Below are positions 12,437 to 20,480 of a stretch of DNA of 64,000 nt, in pieces. The stretch lies in assembly GCA_047967505.1 (NCBI GenBank), contig CM106541.1; one strand, written 5' to 3'. The translations under genes and the position numbers were made by a program. The DNA is from Dipteris shenzhenensis. Lineage: Eukaryota; Polypodiophyta; Polypodiopsida; Gleicheniales. Positions within the stretch are counted from its first letter, which is position 1. Each line of letters starts with the position of its first letter. Under the pieces are notes generated by a model. That model had not been told where the DNA came from, did not search any database, and saw only the letters and a list, made by a program, of their open reading frames with translations.

Positions 12437-12975
12437 CTCTTTTTCTCTCCTTTCTCCTCTCTAATTCTCTCTTATCTCCTTTCTTTTTTCTCCTCTCTTT
12501 TCCTCTCTTTTATCCTCTCTTTCCTTCTCTCTTTTTCTCTCTTTTATCCTCACTTTTTCTCTCTTTTTCCTTCTCTCTTTTATCCTCTCTTTCCTTCTCT
12601 CTTTTCGTCTCTTTTCGTCTCTTTTCTTCTCTCTTTCTCTCTTATCTCCTCTCTTTTTCTCTTTTTTCTCCTCTCTTTTCTTCTCTTTTTCTCTCTTTTA
12701 TCGTCACTTTTTCTCTCGTTTATCCTCTCTTTTCTCCTCTTTGTTTCTGTCTTATCTCCTCTCTTTTTCTCTCTTTTTTCTCCTCTCTTTTCTCCTCTCT
12801 TTCCTTCTCTCTTTTTCTCTCTTTTATCCTCACTTTTTCCTTCTCTCTTTTATTCTCTCTTTTTGTCTCTTTTCGTCTCTCTTTTTCTCTCTTATCTCCT
12901 CTCTTTTTCTCTCTTGTTTCTCCTCTCTTTTCCTCTATTTTCATCTCTTTTCTCCTCTCTTTCTTTCTCTCGTTT
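12437..12975. repeat. 540-bp polypyrimidine tract (CTCTTTT / TCTCCT)
   Basis: Almost purely pyrimidine on the plus strand, built from CTCTCTTTTTCTCT, TTATCCTCT and CCTTCTCTC words. It produces long apparent open frames of Ser/Leu/Phe on + (12371-13129) and Lys/Glu/Arg on -. These are artefacts of composition. Confidence 0.9.
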
Positions 12976-12984
12976 TCTAAAGTT

Positions 12985-13529
12985 TCCAACGGAAAACAAC
13001 ACTTTCATGAAGCTCGCTATGCAAACCATCATATCCCTAATAAAGTACTTGGTTGGCAAGGAGGAGGAGGCTCTCACTGAAGTTCTCAAAAAGAAATTTT
13101 GTTCCCATATTTTCAACCCAAAGAAATGATGCCTTTCTTGCTTGATTTTTTCAAATCCTAGTGACCTCAAGCAATTCTTTCTACAACAAAATGCTCTACT
13201 TGCATCACATTTGGAAATTCTTGAAAGTATCCTTTCCTTCCTTGCACCTCTTGAAGTTCTATGCTTAGCATCACTGGTGTCGATGCTCAATGTGCATGCT
13301 GATTGCCGAAATGGAAGTCTCTTTGACGAGGGGGTGTGATTGATTTCTTCAAATCCTTGCTAAAAGTGGAAGTTTGTGAAACAGATGGACAAAAAAGGGA
13401 GGATTGGCTAGGACTGCTCATGAGCTCCATGTTACCACTCTATCACCAAAGACAAATGAAATATTGCACCTTGTAAATGAGGCTTTAGATACATGGAAGA
13501 GTTGTGTAACCTTTGTTTATGGAATTTAA
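12985..13529 (+). pseudogene. Unidentified protein-coding fragment, intronless and frameshifted
   Basis: Beyond the polypyrimidine tract, consecutive protein-like segments run on the plus strand: LIKYLVGKEEEALTEVLKKK (13035-13105); after a TGA in the same frame, SDLKQFFLQQNALLASHLEI and APLEVLCLASLVSMLN (13150-13300); after a frame change near 13330, VIDFFKSLLKVEVCE and REDWLGLLMSSM (13335-13440); and after another shift EILHLVNEALDTWKSCVTFV, ending at a TAA at about 13527. The helical, Leu-rich pattern suggests a HEAT/ARM-like protein, but I do not recognise the family. Absence of introns and several frame changes suggest a processed or captured gene fragment. Confidence 0.4.
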
Positions 13530-14523
13530 TTACTTAAATTAAAATAATATCCAAACTTTCACATACAGGCTTGCACACATTTTTGTACAACTTTTGAGCA
13601 AAGGTTGGTCTTTTACTTATCTTGTTTAGTTTATATTCTAAAAATATAGTTTTTTAGAGAACATTACCTAATTTGTGACTAATGTTTTGGGATTCCATGA
13701 AGGTAGTTTTTATGAGAGTTCTTATATTTGGAAAAGATAAGGAACAAATTTTGCTAGTCTGAGATATAGAGTTAGTTATGAGAAGATATTCTTGTTTATA
13801 AACTTTGGGCCGATTGTTAATAATTATTGAAACACAATTACACCTGAAAGTACACAACATCCAAAGGGAGAAAAAAATTTCTTCTCAAGATGAGTCCTCC
13901 ATTCTAAAAGGAAAATAAGTTAGGATTCCAGAATCCAAACCTTGGAAGTCTTATTTTTAAGAAATGGTTCTTTAGAACTAGTGAAAAGGAAAGTGGGATT
14001 CTAGAATCCACTTCATATGAAGATTGGGATTTGGACTCGAGGAGGGTCACTTAGTGTAATATGTCTATATCACGTGTGTTCAAGGCTTCTTTCCTAAATC
14101 CCTATGTAACCTATTTCTAGTATTTCCTAGTATCCCCTCTGTAAATTTTGGGAAAATCTATAAATCCCCTTCTATAAGTATATTTATTTTCCTAGAGGAA
14201 ATTTAAAAGTCCTTATGTGAGTCATACACTACTACTTTTCGAGTCCCTTTAGGTAGGATGAGATATTTAGAATGAAATATGTCTACATCACTTGCATTAT
14301 TTGAATCTACACACAAAAAATTGAGGTACCAACTGCAATAATGGGCAATAAGACCGTTTTAGATAATTCGGGAAAAACCCAATTCCCAGAATGGCAGTTT
14401 TGGAAGAAATTGTAGCTCCCCTCAATGAAAAAACAGGAGAAATATGTGAAAACAGACTAGATAGCGATTCATGAAGTGCGAAATATCAACTACATTCTCA
14501 AATAATAAATAGAATATCAGTGT
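13530..14523. other. AT-rich sequence downstream of the FCP1-like gene
   Basis: No gene recognised. It is the original 3' flank of the minus-strand FCP1/NIF-like gene, whose stop codon is at 14524-14526. Confidence 0.5.
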
Positions 14524-14728
14524 CTAAACTACGTTATCATCAACAAAATGATAAACTTTGAAACCCATTTGAGTTAGATTCATCTCGTGAGCCATAGTGA
14601 TGTTCAAAAACACCTTCATAATAGTGAGTCTCTGGAATTTCTTCCTTAAAAGTCTTATTTGGGATGCATTGAGTTTAGGCACCTGGCCATCACCACCATG
14701 GGTTGCCCTACAACCTATATCCCTCTCT
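14524..14728 (-). pseudogene. Separated C-terminal end of the FCP1/NIF-like gene
   Basis: This is the piece of the phosphatase-like gene left on the far side of CACTA-B. If the element and one TCT copy are ignored, the frame entering from 18511 continues here without a stop for 68 codons (DIGCRATHGG, then LNASQIRLLRKKF, then FKVYHFVDDN) and ends at a TAG at 14524-14526. An uninterrupted frame of this length in exactly the expected register is unlikely by chance and supports both the gene model and the element boundary. As the locus stands, these codons are disconnected from the gene. Confidence 0.65.
14726..14728. other. Left TCT target-site duplication of CACTA-B
   Basis: TCT directly before the left CACAACAAG terminus. 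The same TCT follows the right terminus at 18508-18510. Three-base duplications are the rule for CACTA elements. Confidence 0.85.
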
Positions 14729-14739
14729 CACAACAAGAC

Positions 14740-15000
14740 AAAGCACCCATAGGCGCGCGCACAGACGCGTTTACTGAACTAAATAAAAAACTTACAGGCG
14801 CGTCTATTTTCACGTCTGGAGACCCGCGTCTAATTGCATTTCTATATATCAGACACGCGCGTATAGACGCGTAATTAGAGGCATAAATAGGCGCGCTTGT
14901 AAACGCGTTTATAGATGCAAATATAGACGCAAGTCGAACAGACAGACGCGTACATAAATGCGATTTTAAACGCACTGATAGACGCGCTTTATTTTTTTTT
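14740..15000. repeat. CACTA-B left subterminal repeats
   Basis: Dense variants of the box TAGACGCG (GGCGCGC, AGACGCGT, TAGATGC, AAACGCG) in both orientations, with no open reading frame of interest. Confidence 0.85.
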
Positions 15001-15101
15001 TAAATTCTACAGAATGCTGTGTATGTTGTGTATGCTATATAGTTACAAGAATCCCATATCCACATTGTGTAATTCAATTCTTACAGCCAACCTCATTTTA
15101 A

Positions 15102-16265
15102 TTACAATTCCAAATAAAACATTACAACTCCATGTATCTCCTCTGCGATGGTGGCAGTGGTAGGCTGTCTCCACAGGAGTAGGGTCGTATCTGCCCACGA
15201 TCTCAAGCTGCATGACCGCGACACACTTTGCGGAGGGATTGGTACAAAGAAACAACCTCCTAATAAACTACATAAGCAATATAATTTGAGATCGATACTT
15301 ACAAATTGGGCCTCCCATGATTCAACACCCCCTGCTCCAAAATGCACGCTTCCATATTCCTCCATCTGGATCCTCCGTGCCTCCACGTGCTGCAGACTGG
15401 GGTCCTCCCTCGCTGACTTCATTGCCTTCTTCCACTCACGCTTGTGAGCGGTGTGGAGCGGGCCCCTTGGTGGTTGACCTGCCTCAATCCTGGCAAGCTC
15501 CGCTAGTGCCTGCCTCTTAAGCGAAGATCTTTTATTGCTAAGTATCGTAACAATCTTTGACTTGGCCCATTTATCTGTGAACTGGCGATTGGGGGGGTTA
15601 GGATACCTAGAGCGAACAGTAGCGAGGGTCTCATCAGCCAACCTCTTTGGGTGGTCTTTGTAGTGGATAAAGCAATCTCTGTAATTGTTAGTAATTACAG
15701 AGCACATGAAGGCCATGATGTCCTTCCCCCGTGCATCCATCAAGATGCCTCCTGTCTGAGTGATGTCATAATAAATCGTACCATCACCCAGAGGCACGTC
15801 TAAATCATTTAAATCATCATCCTCCCCACCGCCACATGGCCCAAAGCACTGTGCCATGCATCCCCCATCGCTCTCCCTGCTACTACGCCTGCTACCCTGT
15901 CGTGTCGAGCTCGTAACACCTCTTTTCTTGCTCTTTGTAAAGGCTCCCTTCAAACACCTCATGCATCCAGTGGGAGTACGAATTGTAGTAATAGCATGCT
16001 TCACCGTCGCCATCTCTAGCTTTGATAACATCCATGGTGCACGAGGTAAAAAAACACGCCCATTTGGTCTCTCTTGAGGCCAAGCTTCACGCATCCTCCC
16101 TGTGGTACGTAGATCCTCCCTTATGCCTATCGAATCTCGTGTCCCATTCAAATGCTCCCAAATGGTAGATGCCACATTCTTGAAGATATGCATGGGATCA
16201 AGCAGGTGATTGATCTTGAGGTCGGACCAATATGGTAATCGATAAAAGATGGAGTATCTAAACAA
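15102..16265 (-). CDS. Chimeric CACTA ORF: TNP2 segment fused to a Transposase_24-like domain
   Basis: An uninterrupted 387-codon frame. Residues 1 to about 115 are the later part of the TNP2 catalytic region (PYWSDLKINHLLDPMHIFKN, GRMREAWPQERPNGR, CLKGAFTKSKKRGV). After a Ser/Arg/Gly linker comes a different domain, residues about 150-345 (YYDITQTGGILMDARGKDIM, NYRDCFIHYKDHP, DKWAKSKIVTILSNKRSSLK, then a Lys/Arg/Glu-rich helix), which resembles the Ptta/En/Spm Transposase_24 (TNPA-side) proteins of CACTA elements. In element A, KSKKRGV is instead followed by EQLYGLKSHDW, so the fusion point is a rearrangement breakpoint at about 15915. No stop separates the parts, so a fusion protein is possible in principle. 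Expression is unknown and the start codon is uncertain. Confidence 0.6.
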   Translation of the reverse strand: MFRYSIFYRLPYWSDLKINHLLDPMHIFKNVASTIWEHLNGTRDSIGIREDLRTTGRMREAWPQERPNGRVFLPRAPWMLSKLEMATVKHAITTIRTPTGCMRCLKGAFTKSKKRGVTSSTRQGSRRSSRESDGGCMAQCFGPCGGGEDDDLNDLDVPLGDGTIYYDITQTGGILMDARGKDIMAFMCSVITNNYRDCFIHYKDHPKRLADETLATVRSRYPNPPNRQFTDKWAKSKIVTILSNKRSSLKRQALAELARIEAGQPPRGPLHTAHKREWKKAMKSAREDPSLQHVEARRIQMEEYGSVHFGAGGVESWEAQFVSIDLKLYCLCSLLGGCFFVPIPPQSVSRSCSLRSWADTTLLLWRQPTTATIAEEIHGVVMFYLEL

Positions 16266-16279
16266 AATAAGGTGTTAGC

Positions 16280-18052
16280 TGTAAAGCAATTATATGGCTT
16301 GAAATCTCATGATTGGCACAAGATGCTCCAAGTAAGTATTTTATATGCATAATATCTTGTTCTTTTCAAATTTGTGAGTGAATAGCTATAAGCAACTAAT
16401 CAACCACCTCCTCGCGGGTTTAGTTCATACTACCTACTAGCATTTCACGTATTGCATCGAAGGATGTGAAAGGTTGTATTTACAAGATGGGCGAGCTTGT
16501 GAGGTATGTGAGCTCAAAGGAAATAGATCCCACCACACTTGAGAATGCTCAAGTTATGTCAGTGGAGGCGGTTTGTTTAGTGGAGGAGACATTTCCACAT
16601 TCTATTCTCACAAGCCAACTACATCTCATAGTGCATTTGGTGGATGGGATTGCTATATGCGGTACTATACATGCACGATGGTTGTTCTTCCTTGAGCGCT
16701 TCATGAAGACCTTGAAGGGCTTCGTGAGACAAAATGCAAGACCCGAAGGTAGCATGGCCGAGGGTTGGTTGGTACAAGAGTCACTTGTATATATTTCTGA
16801 GTTTCTTGTTGATGTGGATAGCTCTCTCCCATGACTATGGAGAGATGATGAAGACCTAAGGATGACCTCTATTGTGCCTCAAGGGAAAGGACGCAACAAA
16901 GTAATAGACACGGAGTTGCATAATAGTATCAACCTCTTTTGTGTGCTTAATAGTGATGTGATGAAAAGATGGGTGACAAGATACGAGGATGCAAAGGCAA
17001 GAAGACAAGAAGAAAGGGCCCTCTTTCGTACACACCACGGATCTCGTGTGCCATACCCTCAGCATCTAAGAGCACTTCCAAAGGATATTCATGTGGATTG
17101 GCTACTTGATGAAATGGAGAAAGCAGAGAAAGACGAGGGGATGCATATCACAATGGAAGAATGGGAGTATGCTAGGGGATGCATGAGCAAGGTCCGTATA
17201 TAGAATGTTATGCATAAGTTAGGAGCTTTTTATAATTTAGATTGCTTATTTAATTGATTTTTTCTTGGTGTAGTGCACTATGTTCAATGCTATATGGTGT
17301 GAGGGCAAGCATTTTCGAACACAACGGATTGATGATAAGAGAAACACACAAGATTGCGGTGTCATTGCTAGCTTTGAGGGAGCCAATGGAGCCATGGATG
17401 ATTATTGTGGCATAATCCAAGATATTATTATGCTTGACTTTTGACGCTTCTTTGTGTATGTTTTGGATGTAAAGTGGTTTAAGGACATGGTGGAAAGAGG
17501 CCCTAATGCAACAATCAAACGCCATGCAAGTGGCTTTGTAACTATTGACTCCACAAAGTTTTGGCAAAGTAGGAAGGCCACACTAGTACTACCGCAACAA
17601 TGTGAACAAGTACTGTGCACACATATAAAAATACTCGCTTTTAAATATTCGATGCAAGAAAAGTAACATGATTGTATTTGTGTTTGAATTAGGTTGTCTA
17701 TCAACCAATGGTGGATAATAATAGATGGTGGCATGTCATACCTATTATGCCACATTCCAAAGTGATGTATAGTACATTTACTAATATGGAGCGTATGGAG
17801 GATGATCATGGCCATGGACGTGATGATGACCGTGATACGAGAGAGAAGGATGATCATGAGATAGGAGATACAGATATTGAGGCCATTACCCGTGAGGACG
17901 AGCCTACCATTCGAGATGCTAATTTCGATGAGCACATGAGTGGCACAAGTAGTAGTGGGTTGAATGTATTTGTAGATCTGAACACTTGTTTGGATTTTGA
18001 AGTAGATAGTTTGGCAAGGGTTGATCTCATTGAGGATGAGATTGAACCGTAG
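16280..18052 (+). pseudogene. TNP2 C-terminal half (DUF4218, DUF4216, acidic tail)
   Basis: Plus-strand continuation of the TNP2 gene split in element B. It starts in the QLYGLKSHDWHKML motif that follows KSKKRGV in element A. DUF4218 lies at 16466-16834 (FPHSILTSQLHLIVHLVDGI, ARWLFFLERFMKTLKGFVRQ, ARPEGSMAEGW), a linker at 16862-17203, DUF4216 at about 17280-17666 (DYCGIIQDI, WFKDMVERGPNATIK), and the Asp/Glu-rich tail at 17708-18052. Stops or introns separate these blocks: a TGA interrupts DUF4216 at about 17442, where element A has LDFRRFF. It lacks the N-terminal half and is not a functional transposase. Confidence 0.85.
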
Positions 18053-18214
18053 CCCCATAAATATTATTGGCAAAGCTATTTTACATATTGTCTCATTCTC
18101 CTCATCTCACTTAATTCTTGTATATGTGGGCTTGCAAAAAATTATGTGCTTTGGTAATCATGGGCAATGTTTGGAAAGCAATGATGTACACCAAAATCTC
18201 ACTTTTTGTATTCT

Positions 18215-18507
18215 CTGGTTTGCGTCTATCTACGCGTCTAAATGCGCGTCTAATTCTCAGTGTAAACGCGCAAATAAATGTGCTAATACACGTGCAAATA
18301 GATGGACTAATAAACGCGATGTTAGACAGGCTCGTATTTTCTCAGGTTAGACGTGCACATAGATGCGGTAATTTACGCGCAAATAGACGAGCTTATAGAC
18401 GTGCATTTAGACGTGCCCATAATTCCTCTACTAAAGCAACGCCTATAGACGCGCCTGCTATTTTGCGCATCTACCAAGCGCGTCTATAGTTGCTTTGTGT
18501 TGTTGTG
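18215..18507. repeat. CACTA-B right subterminal repeats and terminus
   Basis: About twenty variants of TAGACGCG / TAGATGCG / AAACGCG / GCGTCTA, ending in TAGTTGCTTTGTGTTGTTGTG and the TCT target duplication at 18508-18510. Confidence 0.88.
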
Positions 18508-18740
18508 TCTCTTAGTTGATCTACAAGAGGAATATTTCTTGTTTTATATTCCATTCTTGACCATGCATGATTTTCCTCCCTCCATTCATCAATTACTTTC
18601 TGGACAAGGTTGAGATCCTTATGCCCCTCCATCATAGGTAATTGTCCATACCGATTTGTCTCAATCATGCTGCACACATCTTTAGTCTCATCGAGTTGTA
18701 GTAAGTACGGCATCAACTCTCTTAGTAGAATATTATCATC
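18471..18740 (-). CDS. FCP1/NIF-like gene, last exon truncated by CACTA-B
   Basis: The frame reads DDNILLRELMPYLLQLDET, then SMIETNRYGQLPMMEG, then VQKVIDEWREE, the helical C-terminal extension that follows the catalytic domain in plant FCP1/NIF-like phosphatases. I place the acceptor at an AG before GATGATAAT (exon from 18740). This joins in phase 0 to the end of the upstream exon (19082). The native reading frame runs to 18508 and originally continued at 14728. With CACTA-B inserted it reads about a dozen codons of the element's inverted repeat (TTTQSNYRRAW) and stops at 18471-18473. The splice sites are predicted by eye. An alternative frame upstream (LENDLEDPSIMSLDFDTF, about 18880-18820) could be an extra exon. 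Confidence 0.55.
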   Translation of the reverse strand, partial: DDNILLRELMPYLLQLDETKDVCSMIETNRYGQLPMMEGHKDLNLVQKVIDEWREENHAWSRMEYKTRNIPLVDQLRDTTTQSNYRRAW

Positions 18741-19081
18741 CTTGTCAGCAACAACATTGGTTGTGTGACTCTTGCTCGAAGGCATTAAATATATTCTTCT
18801 TCCACCATATTCAACTTTCCCAAGAAGGTGTCAAAATCTAAACTCATGATGGAAGGGTCTTCTAAGTCATTCTCGAGGTTTCTTATGCTCTCTTTTATGG
18901 CTCATGTTACAAGGGCGGAAGATTATCATTATTTTTTGCATTAGAGGTATAGGAAAACCAAATCTGCATCTGTTGGACCTTTTTTGCATGTTTGTCTATG
19001 TCTGTGTGTTTGCAATCCATTGTTTATTGATGTGACCTTTGTGTTGTTTGTCGTGATGTATGTGTCTACGAAGTTGATAAC

Positions 19082-19609
19082 ATCAAACGTTGAAGGAAAT
19101 ATGCAATTTGATGGAGGGCTAATGCAAGCCTTGTATGGGGAGTCATCAACAAGGATTGTCCTTCTAGCATCACATCCAAATGCCTTTGAGATTTTTGCTA
19201 AGGGTTTGAACATTGCCTCAACACCAACCTTGTCAGGCCTATTTATCCTCGTCTTACTGTAAGTATAGCATCCTTGCTGAGACCATATAACAAAGAAAGG
19301 GAGGCTCTCATTTGCATAATTTTGCAGCTTTCCTACCATATCAAGTACGTTATACTCCATCGCAGTTGACCAGATACCTACATTAAATCTTTGTAGCAAG
19401 ATTTTAAGAAATTCTATGCACCCAGGACGAACAACTATATAACTATTTTTGCCATGCATAATAGACGGATGTATTGGAGACTTGAATAGGCAGTGACTTA
19501 ATAACAGGCCATTCAAGTCTAATATGATTGTTAATCGTGGCATATCCAAAGAAATTGTATGTGGATATAGATCCAAATTCTCCTTGAAGTTGCTGGCTTC
19601 TGGACTCAT
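19082..19609 (-). CDS. FCP1/NIF-like HAD phosphatase domain exon
   Basis: FCP1-homology (NLI-interacting factor) domain of the HAD superfamily, which dephosphorylates Ser/Thr substrates using an Asp nucleophile. Visible in the 19609-based frame: motif I ILDLNGLLL (residues 29-37; the nucleophile D31 is present, while the usual second Asp is Asn33), motif II region VVRPGCIEFLKILL (59-72) and VGIWSTAMEYNV (77-88), Lys-rich KPLAKISKAFGCD (135-147), motif III ILVDDSPYKA (152-161), then FPSTFD (171-176), where I place the exon end before a GT. Many plant members carry DLNG, so Asn33 may be a family trait rather than damage. The 5' exon is uncertain: the frame closes just upstream of 19609, and a neighbouring frame (19907-19610, MYEIIAPDNL) may be the preceding exon. 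The gene is cut downstream by CACTA-B. Confidence 0.7.
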
Positions 19610-20480
19610 CCAAATTGTCAGGTGCTATGATTTCATACATGTTTGCAACAACAATAAGATTATCTAGTTTTGTCCCCAATGTTGAGACAGTACGTTCATC
19701 CATGTTCTCTTCTAAAAGTATAGGATTCGTGATATTCCTTGCAATTTTCTCCATTTTTGGGGTTATGTTTTCTTCTATACCTCCTGTATCCATCGCGTAA
19801 TTGATAGTCCCCATTTTGGGTGGTATGTTGTCCTCTACATTTGATGTCTTCATATCCTTCCAGTGCCAGAGAATGGCCCATAATCTACAAAGTCCTGATG
19901 AAAGCACCGAGTGAGAGGATCGTAGAGAGCGAGTACCTAGATGAATGGCTTGCCGGTTTGCTTGCTTCTTTTGATTGCTTGTTCATGTTCATGCTAAACT
20001 ATGGAAAAGCGGATGAATGGCCGATTGCGAAGGTAGAGTAGCTTGTACATTGGTGTCATCTTCTCCTCCCTCATCGTCTTCAAGTTCTGGTTGATTAGCC
20101 CTTATCTCATGTTCTATCCTGCTGTCTCCTTTCTGTCTATGGTATGCCTAGTGCAGATGATACAAGCATCAAAGTCAGAGTTATCAAAAGTAATTAGAAT
20201 AGGCCAATGACGAAAAACCTTTATTGGAAAAACATGCAGCAGTGCCTCACCTGGCTCGTCTTTTTGGGTTTCAGAATGGAATGAGGAGGAATGAGATGTA
20301 GAGCATTGCATGCTCAAGGAAGGGGCAGCCTTTGATAGATCCACATTAGTGTTCAAAGAGGAAGAGGTCGAGAGAGTCTTGCTTTATCAAGAGCGGATCA
20401 TGGAGGATGGGGGAGAAGGAGATGGCGAGGAAAATGGAATAGGATTAGCAGGGGATTTCAAAAGCGGCAGCCCATTAAAG
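19610..20480 (-). other. Possible 5' exons of the FCP1/NIF-like gene
   Basis: Upstream on the same strand are open segments that could be N-terminal exons: one at 19907-19610 with two similar acidic units (EDNIPPKMGTINYAMDTG and EENITPKMEKIARN), and one at about 20480-20250 (ANPIPFSSPSPSPPSSM, later SFHSETQKDEP before a GT at about 20252). Neither has a diagnostic domain. Members of the family often have long variable N-termini, so this is plausible but unproven. Confidence 0.3.

Larger units (their letters stand above)
14729..18507. mobile_element. CACTA transposon B, exactly bounded, internally rearranged
   Basis: A 3779-bp CACTA element. The left terminus is CACAACAAGACAAAGCACCC. The right terminus read inward is CACAACAACACAAAGCAACT followed by ATAGACGCGC. 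Both are flanked by TCT. Subterminal GACGCG/GATGCG boxes fill about 14745-15000 and 18225-18490. Internally it holds a minus-strand ORF (16265-15102) that joins part of TNP2 to a second CACTA-type domain, and divergently the rest of TNP2 on plus (16280-18052). Element A has these TNP2 parts in one orientation, so B carries an inversion-type rearrangement. It interrupts the last exon of an FCP1/NIF-like gene. Confidence 0.92.

Noticed and set aside
12371-13129. A 252-codon plus-strand frame and overlapping frames in other registers
   Set aside because: Most of it is the CT tract translated as Ser/Leu/Phe. All frames are open there because the composition contains no stop codons. Only the last part (from about 12985) looks protein-like.
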